Source of the DNA: Lysinibacillus_B sp042920265 | GTDB taxonomy: Bacteria; Bacillota; Bacilli; Bacillales_A; Planococcaceae | Length of the DNA: 64,000 bases | Assembly (NCBI RefSeq): GCF_042920265.1 | Contig: NZ_JBDQZI010000002.1 | Location: 62,001 to 126,000 of the forward strand | Direction of reading: 5' to 3' | Shown here: positions 46,432-55,839 of the stretch, one piece after another | Layout: every line of letters starts with the position of its first letter | How positions within the stretch are numbered: position 1 is the stretch's first letter | Notes under the pieces: model-generated | Database searches by the model: none | The model's input: only the letters and a program-made list of their open reading frames with translations | Told to the model about the DNA's origin: nothing | Made by a program: the position numbers and the translations under genes

Positions 46432-47995
46432 ATTGTGTTTCTTGTATTTTCACTTTTCCCGAATTACTTAGAAACATTCCTAAAGCCACAAACATCACTC
46501 CAGCAATTCCCGGCAGTGTATCATTAAAAATCGCTTGGAATAAAAATGCTAAAACTCCTACTGCTAAAACAGTAGTTACAATATTATCTTGTTGCTTAAA
46601 AATTTGTTTTAATGAAGTCAAAATAGTTGTGAAAACTAGTACAATAAAGGCAATGAAGCCGATAATACCTGTTCCATATAAAATCCCCATGTACATATTA
46701 TGTGGTTTATCTACTATTACTGTCTCTGTCTCTAAATTTGCTCGTGCATCAATATTATAATGTTGGAAATTGTACATTAACGAATCTAAACCATAACCGA
46801 ATAACGGTTTATCTTTGATTAAATCTAACATGTACGTCCAAATGTATACACGCCCCGACCCTGCCCCAACGCCTGTTTCAGGAATCACTGGTAGCTCAAC
46901 TGTTTGATTTGATGCATAAGCTTTATTATCAAATAAAGACGGTAGCTTGTATTGACCATCATTTAAAGAAGTAGCTGGCTGTGGCGTTTCCTCGACATAT
47001 GGATTTGAAGAAACAAAGAAACCAAAAGTTTCATCCCAAACTTTGGAGTTTTCTTGCGCTAACAGGTGTAAGCTAATTCCAGCAGTAAGTAAATACACTA
47101 CTAGTGAAATATACGAAATCAGCTTCTGCTCGGATTTAAACACAATCCATAATAAAAATGGCATAATACATACCACTGTTAAAAAACCACTTGTAGATAA
47201 TGACATTAGTAGAACTAATATAGAAGCAATTGATGTAATAAATCCAACAACTTTAGGTGCCATTTTTTTCTCTAAAATAGTCCATACAAAATACATCAGC
47301 GTCATAATTGCAAACATACCACTCATATAGTTACCGTGATTTAATGTCCCTAATAAAGTTGACCCTTCACTTAAGCTTGATCCTTCAGGTAACATAATTG
47401 TTACTAACTTCTGCATCCATGTTTGTTGTAATATATCTTTCCCATAAAAATTCAATGTAATAATGATCAAATTGATATACACAAAAGGCATCATCACATA
47501 CATAATATAACGAACAACATTTTTCGGATATTCGATATTCATGGCAATAAACATTAACGCTATATAGCAAAGCCAACTAATTGTTCCGTCTGAACGATTA
47601 TATTGACCATTTAAAGCAATTGTAATATTCGGTGACACAACCGTAGAAACAATAATTGCAATCACAAATGCACCTAACACATAGTTTAAAAATGTTTTAC
47701 GGATTGTTCCATTCATAAAGAGAATCTTTGCTACAAACAAAGCACTAACAATCACTGTGATTACTAATAACAATAATGCCTTATACTGTGTAAATAAGTC
47801 CCCTTTTGTTCCTGATGACAATACATCGACATTTGAAATTAAAGGACTAATCACTTCCTCAGCACTGGCTAAAACAATCAAAGGCATTACACCTAGTAGT
47901 AATAAAAATAATCTAAAAATCCACTTATCTACATTCTTTCTCGACTGAAGATCTTCTTCTTCGTCATTGAGAATTACATCATAAAATGAACTCAT
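46430..47995 (-). CDS. O-antigen ligase family protein (putative S-layer oligosaccharyltransferase)
   Basis: A 521-residue membrane protein of the Wzy_C/WaaL superfamily, with about 11-12 TM segments and a large outside loop (about 315-420). That loop region contains the conserved GSGRVYIW and, after it, PHNMYMGILYGTG. Members join lipid-linked glycans to an acceptor on the outer membrane face. In an S-layer locus the expected role is transfer to the S-layer protein (as proposed for WsfB of Paenibacillus alvei). A Wzy-type polymerase is the alternative. It follows the TPR gene by 16 bases. Confidence 0.87.
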   Translation of the reverse strand: MSSFYDVILNDEEEDLQSRKNVDKWIFRLFLLLLGVMPLIVLASAEEVISPLISNVDVLSSGTKGDLFTQYKALLLLVITVIVSALFVAKILFMNGTIRKTFLNYVLGAFVIAIIVSTVVSPNITIALNGQYNRSDGTISWLCYIALMFIAMNIEYPKNVVRYIMYVMMPFVYINLIIITLNFYGKDILQQTWMQKLVTIMLPEGSSLSEGSTLLGTLNHGNYMSGMFAIMTLMYFVWTILEKKMAPKVVGFITSIASILVLLMSLSTSGFLTVVCIMPFLLWIVFKSEQKLISYISLVVYLLTAGISLHLLAQENSKVWDETFGFFVSSNPYVEETPQPATSLNDGQYKLPSLFDNKAYASNQTVELPVIPETGVGAGSGRVYIWTYMLDLIKDKPLFGYGLDSLMYNFQHYNIDARANLETETVIVDKPHNMYMGILYGTGIIGFIAFIVLVFTTILTSLKQIFKQQDNIVTTVLAVGVLAFLFQAIFNDTLPGIAGVMFVALGMFLSNSGKVKIQETQ

Positions 47996-48011
47996 TTATG
48001 TATTCCTTCCT

Positions 48012-48515
48012 TTATATAGTTTCAATATAGGCTAGTAGTTCTTGTACACGTTGTTGATATGTTGGGTACTCCTGTGGGGCCCAGCCGGATTCTTGGCAAC
48101 GTGTTAATACAGTCTTCGCATCTTCATATCGCTCAGAAAAAATTAACACTTCTCCAAACTGAAGCATAAACATCGGATTTTCGACATTATACGGATTAAG
48201 ATCCATCGCTTTTTGCATTAGAATAGCAGCTTGCTTATAATCCCCATTATTAGCATAAACAATCGAGCCTAAATAATTGACCGCTTCCGAACTCGGCTGA
48301 GCTTGTAACAGTTCACTTATAAATGGAGTAGCTTCACTATACTTTTGTTCTGAAACAAGACTATATGTTGTAGCATATAAATTATCCTCATTGGAGAATT
48401 GTTCATCTTGACTCTTCCCCATGAACTTAGCAACGAGAATACCAACTATAATTAAACAAACGATACTTAATAATATGTACTTTCTATTTTTTTCTGTTAA
48501 CTGCACTTCAATCAT
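48012..48515 (-). CDS. Membrane-anchored TPR protein
   Basis: A 167-residue protein with an N-terminal TM segment (about 11-31) and two to three TPR-like helix pairs (for example AVNYLGSIVYANNGDYKQAAIL) outside or inside the membrane. TPR modules are often fused to O-antigen ligase-like enzymes in Firmicutes; here the module is a separate gene just upstream of one and may be its partner. The ATG is almost in contact with AAGGGA. A GTG at 48506 has better spacing and may be the true start. Confidence 0.8.
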   Translation of the reverse strand: MIEVQLTEKNRKYILLSIVCLIIVGILVAKFMGKSQDEQFSNEDNLYATTYSLVSEQKYSEATPFISELLQAQPSSEAVNYLGSIVYANNGDYKQAAILMQKAMDLNPYNVENPMFMLQFGEVLIFSERYEDAKTVLTRCQESGWAPQEYPTYQQRVQELLAYIETI

Positions 48516-48544
48516 TCCCTTGATTTACATTTTAGACCATACTA

Positions 48545-48573
48545 ATTATACAATAAAAATACTAGGGATTCAC
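48545..48573 (-). promoter_or_regulatory. Candidate promoter of the glycan cluster
   Basis: On the minus strand a perfect TATAAT (48550-48545) lies 30 bases upstream of the TPR gene. A weak GTGAAT -35 is 17 bases further up. It sits between the S-layer terminator and the first glycan gene, where a promoter for the cluster is needed. Confidence 0.45.
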
Positions 48574-48720
48574 TAGTTTTTGGTTTTTTGCCTTTATTAA
48601 TAGTAGACACTTTCATTAATACTCTACGATGTTATGCTACTTTTATGATGATACTGAATTTACTTCTATGGCATCTAATTTCATGTATCGTAAAACAAAT
48701 AATACTACTTTTTCCCATGT

Positions 48721-48768
48721 AAAAAAATAAACCCCCCTCTACGAAAAATATCTCTTCGTAGAGGGGGG
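48721..48768 (-). terminator. Strong S-layer gene terminator
   Basis: CCCCCCTCTACGAA and TTCGTAGAGGGGGG form a 14-base GC-rich stem, followed on the minus strand by TTTATTTTTTT. It should isolate the highly expressed S-layer transcript from the glycan cluster. Confidence 0.93.
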
Positions 48769-48800
48769 AGTTATTACAAGACTAATAAGTTTTCAACTAA

Positions 48801-51800
48801 TTAGTTTTCTTTACGAGTAAACGTTAATGTACCTGGAGCTGTGTAAGTTGCTTCATATACAAAACCATTTACTGTGAATGTTAATTTAGTTCCAGATACG
48901 ATAGCAGTCGGAATTGTAAATTTAACATTTGTTGTAGAAACTGATGCAGTATCTAATGTAGCTACTGTTCCACCTACTGTTAATGATGCAGTTGGATTTG
49001 TTGATAATGCAGGTGCAAATGTGAATACCGCTGTATCATTTGTTGTCGTTGTAGTATCTGTTTTAGCTGTAAATGAAATTACACTAGCTCCTACAGATTG
49101 AGCAACAGTTACACCTGGATTAGTTGTAATAGTAGTTACAGTACCTGTACCTGCATAAGCACCTGAAGTAATCGGAGTAATTGTTGACCCGTCTACTTTA
49201 GCAATTAATTCAGTAATTGTTGAACCTGCACCTACTGCTACGTGTTCCTTAATATTCAAGATTACTTTAGTTAATGTTGAAGCTTCAACATTAAATGTAC
49301 TACCATCTCCACGGTTTACAGTAGTTGTACCTGAAACTGAAGAGTTGTTAATAGTAAAGTCATTTAATAATTGTGGTTGAGTTAATGATGAACCTGCTGG
49401 AACACCTACTACTAAATCACCAGTTAAAGCTAAGTTTTTAACTGTGATATTATCACCGTTAATTACTAATTGCTTAGCAGTAACTTCTTGACGACCTAAT
49501 GCATCATATCCAGATCCAGTTGTACCAGTCACTAAAGTAGTACCACCATCAGTAGTGTAACGACCGAAGTCATATACTTTTGGTTGCGCTGTTTGATCAC
49601 CATTGATAAGGATTAAATTAAGGTTTGTAGCACTTAATTTAACACCTGAATCAAAGTTAAAGTTATTAAACTTAGCTTTTGTAGTATCAGTTTTTTGTAC
49701 AAAGTGTAATTCTTCGCCAACACGTAAGCTATGTTCGAATGTTGATTCAGTAACATTTACACCACCAACAGCTAACTCATCTGTTGTTTCACCATATTTT
49801 AATTCATATACAGTATCACCTTTGCTGTTAGAAAGTAAGATACGGTTATTGTCTTTATCAATCGCAACGATACGACCTTTTACTTCTGATTCAACACCCT
49901 CATTTAATAAGTTAGAGAACGTTGCAGAAGCAGTTTTGTTTGGATATGTGCCTTGTGAAGCACTTGCATTTACTGTTACTGTATTACCTACTGTTGAATA
50001 TACATAGATGTCAGCTTTACCAAGAGTAGAGTTCACTTTTACAGTACGAGTGCTACCTTGAGGTACAGTTTCTAATAAACGAGCACCAGCTTCGTCTTTT
50101 GGACGATCATAAACATAAGCAACCGAGAACTGAGAAGATACTTCAAATGAAGTTTCAAAAATATTACTATTCGTTGTTGAAGTAGTATTGTTCCATAAGT
50201 AGTAGTACTTACCGTTTTGATCAGCTACTTTATAAGAGAATTTAGCTGCGCCAGAAACAGTTGTTGAAGTTACTTCTTTGTCATTCACTGTTAAGTTTGC
50301 AGTTGTAATTGTACGGTCACCGAAGTATACGATTTCACCAGCATGTTGCGCATCATTCTTGTCTAATCCAGCTTTATCACCTGTTTCGATGAATACAGTT
50401 GGAGTAGCGTAGCTATCACGGCCACCAATAATAGTGAATGAAATTTCACCTTTTGCATCCGTTAAGAAGTTATACGTTGCAGATGTTTTATCGAAATCTG
50501 AAATTTTGTAAACTGTACGTGAATTGTTATCAATCACGTAAATCGGTGCTGCTTGTGTAGCTGTACGTGCAGTACCATAATCAACTTGAACTTTGACAGG
50601 TGTGTTAGAAGTTGCAAGTTTACCATCTACATTTTTAATTACAGCTTTATAATCACGGCCACCCGTATTTACTAAATCTGCCGTTAATAAATCTTTACCA
50701 TTAGTTTGGTTATAAATATAGCTTGCATTTGTGCCTAAACGGTTGTTTAATGCTGTTACACCAGCATTATTAGCAACACCGCTTGTATAATCTACTACAA
50801 ATCCAGCTGGTAATGCTTCACCTGTGCGTAATGGGTTGTTTTGGTTAATAATAGTTGCATTTGTTGGAACGGCATTGATAGGAGCAGTTGTTAAAGTCCC
50901 TACAACATCACGAACTAAAATTGTACCTGCTGCAGTATTAATATAACGGTATGTTGCACCTTGATTAAAGCTTTCTGAATATGCAGATGCATTGCTTACA
51001 CCTAAAGAAGTAACTTCAACTTGTAACGTTTGGATTTTTTCAAACGTTAATTTAGGTGCTTCTGCAAATAGTTCCGTTGCATCAAAACGACCTTGACTTG
51101 GATCTGTATTGTTTGTATTAGCATAAATATCTTTAAATACAAATGGAGTTATAGTTGCATTGCTACCTGTTAATGTAAATGTAGCTTCACCGTTAGCATC
51201 TAATTGTAATACTACAGAGTTGAATGTGCCTGTTGTTACAGAACCAGTCGTTGTAAATTGACCTGGGTAATTTAAATTGTTGCCTTGAGAATCAGTTACA
51301 GTTACAGATTTTACAGCTTTATCAGGAGCAACATTTACGTTTTCTTTGAAACCAATGTTTACTGTACGTGATTGATTTCCACCAGGTGTTACATTTGTTG
51401 ATACACCAGCTAACTTAACTTTATAAACTTTTTTACCGCCGTTAGTAATTTTATTACCTTCAGTAACTTCAGTAATTGTTAATGGTTGAATTGCACCCCA
51501 GTATACTTTAGAGAATGAACGTACAGTAGCTTTACCAGTAGCGTAAGCTTGTACTTCGTCGTGAGTGATTAAGTCACGTGCAGTTGAAGCATAACGAGTG
51601 TAAGTATAAGTAGCTACACCATCAGCGTTAGTCACTGCTTCACCAACGATTGTTGGGTTTAAGTTAGAACCTACTTGTTGGTTATTTGTTTCACCATTAA
51701 TAATGTTGAATGTTACAGGAATACCTGCAGCTGAATCACCTGTAGCAACTGTTACTTTAGCAGTTACAGTAACTTGATTACCTAAAACATTTTGTTGAGA

Positions 51801-52745
51801 TTTTTCAACGATATCGATAGCTGTCGGTAATACAGCAGATACACCAGTAAATTTACCCACTTCTTCATCGTTTACAGTAACAGTGTACTCTTTACCAGCT
51901 TCTTGTACTGCAGTTGTTAATACAACAGTTTTAGCATCTGATTGCTTTTTAGCAACATTTTTGATGTCTAAACCAGCGATTTCGAATTTGTAATCGTTGA
52001 TGTTGCCAACTTCTTCATCAAATGTTACTTCTACAGTTGTAGCGTTAATTGCTTTCACATTTGCAGATGCAACAGCTTCTAGGTTAATCGTGTTATATAA
52101 GAACTTCGCGAATTGTGCGCGAGTTACGTTTTCTGTTGGGCGGAAGTTACCGCTTGCAGTTGTAGAGATTTCAAGATCCGCTAATGCTTGGATTGCATCT
52201 TCAAATTCTGCACGAGCGTTGAATAGGTCGCGAACGTTAACGTTTTCTACGCCGTCAGCAAGCTCGATTAATGATACGCCATTAACAGCTTCGTAAGCAC
52301 CGTTAAGTACTTTTGCCATTTGTTGACGAGTGATGTTGTTGCCAGCCATTAATTTGCCAGCAGCACCAGTGAATACGCCGTTATCAGCTACTAATGCAGC
52401 ATATTTAACTAATTCTGAATCTTTGTGGTTTACTGGTACATCGCTGAAGCGTTGTTTTGAGTTCCAGTCAGATGGAATTTCCACGCCTTGTGCTTCAACC
52501 CAACGACCTAACATCTTAACTACTTGGCCACGAGTTAAAGATGCGCCTGGTTTGAATGTGCCGTCAGAGTATCCGTTGATAATACCTTGTTCCACTAACG
52601 CGTCGATATATGGTGCGAATTCGTTGTTTTCAGCTACGTCGTTGAATGCTGCAGCTGAAGCTACAGGAACGATCGCAGATGCTACTAATGTAGCTGTTGC
52701 AGCTGTTGCTACAAACTTTTTGTATTTCTTTGGTTGGTTAGCCAT
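48801..52745 (-). CDS. SLH-domain S-layer protein
   Basis: A 1314-residue surface-layer protein. The signal peptide (about 1-31, basic then Ala/Val-rich, cut after VASA) is of the Lysinibacillus S-layer type. Three SLH domains follow (about 32-225, with LTRGQ, ITRQQ and VTRAQ), binding the protein to the secondary cell wall polymer. The remaining 1100 residues are Thr/Ser/Val/Asn-rich Ig-like beta domains with no Cys seen, as expected for the self-assembling lattice. Rich Ser/Thr content gives many possible O-glycan sites. AGGAGG, two promoters and a strong terminator indicate very high expression. It lies between tagA and the glycan cluster. Confidence 0.92.
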   Translation of the reverse strand: MANQPKKYKKFVATAATATLVASAIVPVASAAAFNDVAENNEFAPYIDALVEQGIINGYSDGTFKPGASLTRGQVVKMLGRWVEAQGVEIPSDWNSKQRFSDVPVNHKDSELVKYAALVADNGVFTGAAGKLMAGNNITRQQMAKVLNGAYEAVNGVSLIELADGVENVNVRDLFNARAEFEDAIQALADLEISTTASGNFRPTENVTRAQFAKFLYNTINLEAVASANVKAINATTVEVTFDEEVGNINDYKFEIAGLDIKNVAKKQSDAKTVVLTTAVQEAGKEYTVTVNDEEVGKFTGVSAVLPTAIDIVEKSQQNVLGNQVTVTAKVTVATGDSAAGIPVTFNIINGETNNQQVGSNLNPTIVGEAVTNADGVATYTYTRYASTARDLITHDEVQAYATGKATVRSFSKVYWGAIQPLTITEVTEGNKITNGGKKVYKVKLAGVSTNVTPGGNQSRTVNIGFKENVNVAPDKAVKSVTVTDSQGNNLNYPGQFTTTGSVTTGTFNSVVLQLDANGEATFTLTGSNATITPFVFKDIYANTNNTDPSQGRFDATELFAEAPKLTFEKIQTLQVEVTSLGVSNASAYSESFNQGATYRYINTAAGTILVRDVVGTLTTAPINAVPTNATIINQNNPLRTGEALPAGFVVDYTSGVANNAGVTALNNRLGTNASYIYNQTNGKDLLTADLVNTGGRDYKAVIKNVDGKLATSNTPVKVQVDYGTARTATQAAPIYVIDNNSRTVYKISDFDKTSATYNFLTDAKGEISFTIIGGRDSYATPTVFIETGDKAGLDKNDAQHAGEIVYFGDRTITTANLTVNDKEVTSTTVSGAAKFSYKVADQNGKYYYLWNNTTSTTNSNIFETSFEVSSQFSVAYVYDRPKDEAGARLLETVPQGSTRTVKVNSTLGKADIYVYSTVGNTVTVNASASQGTYPNKTASATFSNLLNEGVESEVKGRIVAIDKDNNRILLSNSKGDTVYELKYGETTDELAVGGVNVTESTFEHSLRVGEELHFVQKTDTTKAKFNNFNFDSGVKLSATNLNLILINGDQTAQPKVYDFGRYTTDGGTTLVTGTTGSGYDALGRQEVTAKQLVINGDNITVKNLALTGDLVVGVPAGSSLTQPQLLNDFTINNSSVSGTTTVNRGDGSTFNVEASTLTKVILNIKEHVAVGAGSTITELIAKVDGSTITPITSGAYAGTGTVTTITTNPGVTVAQSVGASVISFTAKTDTTTTTNDTAVFTFAPALSTNPTASLTVGGTVATLDTASVSTTNVKFTIPTAIVSGTKLTFTVNGFVYEATYTAPGTLTFTRKEN

Positions 52746-52829
52746 TGAAAATTTCCTCCTCGAATATCAGTTAATAATCTAGTTATCCGCACTAAAGATT
52801 CATAGTGTAAACAACTAAGTACACATTAA

Positions 52830-52858
52830 AGTTTAGTAGTATATATTTGGTATGTCAA
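52830..52858 (-). promoter_or_regulatory. S-layer promoter P1
   Basis: On the minus strand a consensus TTGACA (52858-52853) is separated by 17 bases from TAAACT (52835-52830), a sigma-A pattern giving a leader of about 80 bases. Confidence 0.65.
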
Positions 52859-52874
52859 ATGTTTTTTGACAACA

Positions 52875-52902
52875 ATTACATAAAAATCAATTTTATTGTC
52901 AA
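52875..52902 (-). promoter_or_regulatory. S-layer promoter P2
   Basis: A second consensus TTGACA (52902-52897) with a 16-base spacer and TGTAAT (52880-52875) lies 45 bases upstream of P1. Tandem promoters are known for other S-layer genes. A plus-strand TTGACAA at 52866 makes an inverted pair with this site. Confidence 0.5.
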
Positions 52903-53163
52903 AATTCATCTATTCATTCCATATTATCGGATAACTTGGAATCTTTTTCATTATGCCATAAAAAAAGTATAAAAGACAGTGGTTTCTATAAAGTTTATAA
53001 TTTATGTAAAAAATATTAGATAAATGTAAGAGATTTGACTTACGTATATATTTTTTCGGCACACGAAAAACACATCGATAACGTTATATGCAAGAGAATA
53101 TTTGAATATGAAAACTTTCTCAAAACCTATATATATCAATGTTCTAAGGCACATATTAAAACG

Positions 53164-53212
53164 GATAAAAAAAGACAAAAGGAGAATTTGCTACGCAAAT
53201 TCTCCTTTTGTC
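53164..53212 (-). terminator. Terminator of tagA
   Basis: GACAAAAGGAGAATTTGC (53174-53191) and GCAAATTCTCCTTTTGTC (53195-53212) are perfect 18-base arms around a 3-base loop, followed on the minus strand by TTTTTTTATCC. It lies about 200 bases after the tagA stop codon. Confidence 0.9.
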
Positions 53213-53415
53213 TCTGTCTCACTTGTAAGTATAGACAAAAATGGGCTACCAACCGTTTCCTTGCAGGGAAATTACATCTATACCTAATAAGAGGAAATCT
53301 TACTACTGTTTACAGTGTACCACTTCGCCAAAAAAAGAACAACGAATTATTACAATGATTACAAAAATATTTTTTATTGTAATAATAAAACATTTTATTT
53401 TTAACGTAATAAAGT

Positions 53416-54135
53416 TTATTTGGCTCTTTTATTTCTAGCTACTTCTAGTAGGAAGAGCGGTAATTTGATTTGACGCTTAATACGATGCGGTTCTTTCATT
53501 AAACGGTAAAACCATTCCATCCCAACTTTTTGGAATGCTTCTGGTGCCCGTTTGACATTACCCGCTAATACATCAAATGAGCCACCTACCCCTTGATAAA
53601 TCGTTGGATGAAGCTGATCACGATTCACATTGATCCAATTTTCTTGCTTTGGCGAACCCATCGCTACGAATAATAGGTCCGGTTGTGCCGCATTGATTGT
53701 ATCAAGCACCTTTTGGTTGTCCTTTTCATAGCCATCCTGTGTACCCGCGATTTGGATGCCTGGGTACAGTTGTTTTAGCTTTTCTGCTGCTTTTTCCGCA
53801 ATACCTGGCTTCCCACCGTATAGGAAAATCGGTTTTTGACGTTTTGCTGCTTCCTCGCAAAGGCGTAGCATCATGTCCACACCCGTCACGCGCGATGTAA
53901 TTTGCCCTTTTTGAATTTTCGACGCCAAAATCACCCCGATGCCATCAGGGATTTGGAATTCTGCATTATTCAGTAGTGTTTTTAACGCTGGATCTTCTTT
54001 CGCTTTAATGATTTTTTCAGGGTTAATCGCCACGATGAGTGACTTATGCTTCGTTTCGATTCGCTCGAATACTTTCGGGAGTAATTCATCATAGCTTTCG
54101 GTATTCACTTGGATACCTAGTACGGTTTCTTTCAT
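53416..54135 (-). CDS. tagA: WecG/TagA/CpsF glycosyltransferase
   Basis: A 239-residue enzyme of the family that adds N-acetyl-D-mannosamine (or ManNAcA) to GlcNAc-PP-undecaprenol, an early step of wall teichoic acid or other secondary wall polymers. Family motifs include INPEKI, the IPDGIGV substrate loop, RVTGVDMM, FLYGGKPG and GSPKQE. Just downstream of wecC and upstream of the S-layer gene, it probably helps build the polymer that SLH domains hold on to. Confidence 0.9.
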   Translation of the reverse strand: MKETVLGIQVNTESYDELLPKVFERIETKHKSLIVAINPEKIIKAKEDPALKTLLNNAEFQIPDGIGVILASKIQKGQITSRVTGVDMMLRLCEEAAKRQKPIFLYGGKPGIAEKAAEKLKQLYPGIQIAGTQDGYEKDNQKVLDTINAAQPDLLFVAMGSPKQENWINVNRDQLHPTIYQGVGGSFDVLAGNVKRAPEAFQKVGMEWFYRLMKEPHRIKRQIKLPLFLLEVARNKRAK

Positions 54136-54249
54136 ATTTATATAGACCTTCTTTCTTTTTTGTTGATGGAGTTGCTTAGGTACTATTTAGTTTTGCTCAC
54201 TTACCGAGTTCTAATCGGTTATCAAAAATCCCTTATCCTTAGAAAGACA

Positions 54250-54275
54250 CATCTCGACCAAAATAGGTCGAGATG
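54250..54275. terminator. Hairpin between wecC and tagA
   Basis: CATCTCGACC and GGTCGAGATG are perfect 10-base arms with a 6-base loop. On the minus strand TGTCTTTCT follows, a weak T-run. Together with the next hairpin it suggests that tagA has its own promoter. Confidence 0.5.
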
Positions 54276-54321
54276 ATGTCCTTTCTTATGTGGATTTCCT
54301 TAAATTTTATACTTATCCACT

Positions 54322-54351
54322 AAAGAAAAGCAGCGTGCCTGTGCACACTGC
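54322..54351 (-). terminator. Terminator of wecC
   Basis: Plus-strand arms GCAGCGTGC (54330-54338) and GCACACTGC (54343-54351) pair with one G-U pair; TTTTCTTT follows on the minus strand. It starts about 14 bases after the wecC stop codon. Confidence 0.75.
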
Positions 54352-54364
54352 TCCCCTACTATTT

Positions 54365-55633
54365 TTAGTTTTTTGCGTCGCCTAACAGATGGAACTCAAA
54401 TCCTGCAGCTTCCCAAGCGCCGCGGTCTAAGCAGTTTTTCGTGTCAAAGACGATTTTGCCCTTCGATTTAATAGAAGAAACATCCATCTTTTTAAATTCG
54501 TTGTGGTCTGTTAAGAACAGTAAAATGTCCGCGTCTTTTGTTGCTTCTTCTAAGCTTTGCGTTTGTGTCGCGTGTTTATTCTCTTTAATATGTGGATCAA
54601 ATGACACGACATTTAACCCAAGCTTTTGTAGCTCGTCGACAACAATTGTCGACGGACTTTCGCGCATATCGTCAATATTCCCCTTAAATGCAAGACCTAA
54701 TACAGCAACTGTTGCACCTGCAACGCCCGCTTTATTTAAAATGCTTTGCGTTTTTTGTGCCGTGAAGCTTGGCATAGAGTCGTTCGTGTTGCGAGATAGG
54801 TGAATAATTTGCGCAGCTTCCCCACCAAGCTCCACAAGGAACCATGGATCAACAGCGATACAATGACCACCTACACCTGGGCCCGGCAGATGCACATTGA
54901 CACGAGGGTGATAGTTTGCAAATTTAATCGCTTCCCAAATATTGACCCCAAGCTTGTCTGCCATTTTTGCTAGCTCGTTCGCAAAGGCAATGTTCACATC
55001 ACGGTATGTGTTTTCCATTACTTTTACTAATTCCGCCGTTGTTGCATCTGTTAAATGAATTGTCCCTTGTACGAATGTTTCGTAAAGTTCCTTTGTCATT
55101 TCTGCCGATTTTTTATTGATGCCCCCAACAATACGGTCATTGTTTACAAGCTCTTCAAACACTTTGCCCGGAATCACACGCTCTGGTGAATGTGAGACGA
55201 ATAATTCCTCACCAATTGTTAAGCCTGATTTCACTAATTCTGGTAGCATAATATTTTCAACTGTCTTTGGCGGTACCGTTGATTCTAAAATGACAAGGTT
55301 ACCTGGCTTCACATAAGGTACGATCGAAGCTGTTGCTTGACGTACATACTCAAGATTCGCTGTATTGTCCGGATTAATCGGTGATGGTACTGCTATGACG
55401 AACACATCTGCTTCTTGAGGTGTTGTCGAAGCTGTTAAAAAGCCTTCATCTACTGCTTTATTTAAACGCTCTTGTAAGCCTGTTTCCTCGATGTGTAATT
55501 GTTTTTCTTGAATACTTTTTACGGCAGCTGGATTCACGTCAACGCCGTGCACCTTGATACCGTGGTTTGCAAACATTACTGCCGTCGGAAGACCAATATA
55601 TCCTAACCCAACGACACAGATTGATTTTGTCAT
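54365..55633 (-). CDS. wecC: UDP-N-acetyl-D-mannosamine dehydrogenase
   Basis: A 422-residue nucleotide-sugar dehydrogenase oxidising UDP-ManNAc to UDP-ManNAcA with two NAD. The N-terminal Rossmann motif is GLGYIGLPTA (residues 9-18), followed by VPSPIN, ESTVPP, VKVMENTYRDVNIAFANELA, and the catalytic Cys in GPGVGGHCIAVDPWFL. That sequence form is typical of WecC rather than UDP-glucose dehydrogenase. UDP-ManNAc needs an epimerase (WecB/MnaA), which is not in this window. Its own terminator follows. Confidence 0.9.
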   Translation of the reverse strand: MTKSICVVGLGYIGLPTAVMFANHGIKVHGVDVNPAAVKSIQEKQLHIEETGLQERLNKAVDEGFLTASTTPQEADVFVIAVPSPINPDNTANLEYVRQATASIVPYVKPGNLVILESTVPPKTVENIMLPELVKSGLTIGEELFVSHSPERVIPGKVFEELVNNDRIVGGINKKSAEMTKELYETFVQGTIHLTDATTAELVKVMENTYRDVNIAFANELAKMADKLGVNIWEAIKFANYHPRVNVHLPGPGVGGHCIAVDPWFLVELGGEAAQIIHLSRNTNDSMPSFTAQKTQSILNKAGVAGATVAVLGLAFKGNIDDMRESPSTIVVDELQKLGLNVVSFDPHIKENKHATQTQSLEEATKDADILLFLTDHNEFKKMDVSSIKSKGKIVFDTKNCLDRGAWEAAGFEFHLLGDAKN

Positions 55634-55839
55634 GATGTGACTTCCTTTCTAGTTCAAAAAAGAATAGATATTATTTTATAAACGTCTAGGAATGTAGTTT
55701 GGTTCCTAAAACTTTTCATAGCTTTTATAGCATTAGCTCAAAATGAACTACCTTATAGTATACAACTTTGTCTAGGTTGTGGGAAATGATTTTTATTATA
55801 GATTGTTTAAGCATTTTAGGAGGACGTTGGAGAATCTTT

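Larger units (their letters stand above)
52746..53163. other. S-layer upstream region
   Basis: Over 400 non-coding AT-rich bases before the S-layer gene. The right-hand end holds the tagA terminator; the left holds two promoters and an approximately 80-base leader with AGGAGG. The stretch 52903-53160 has no identified element; small frames there lack ribosome binding sites. Long upstream regions are usual for S-layer genes. Confidence 0.5.

Noticed and set aside
48874..52782. Several frames antisense to the S-layer gene
   Set aside because: They follow from the biased codon use of the S-layer gene and have no start signals or recognisable domains.
53035..53358. Plus-strand frames between the S-layer and tagA genes
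   Set aside because: They run through the perfect 18-bp terminator hairpin of tagA and lack ribosome binding sites; the peptide is low in recognisable features.
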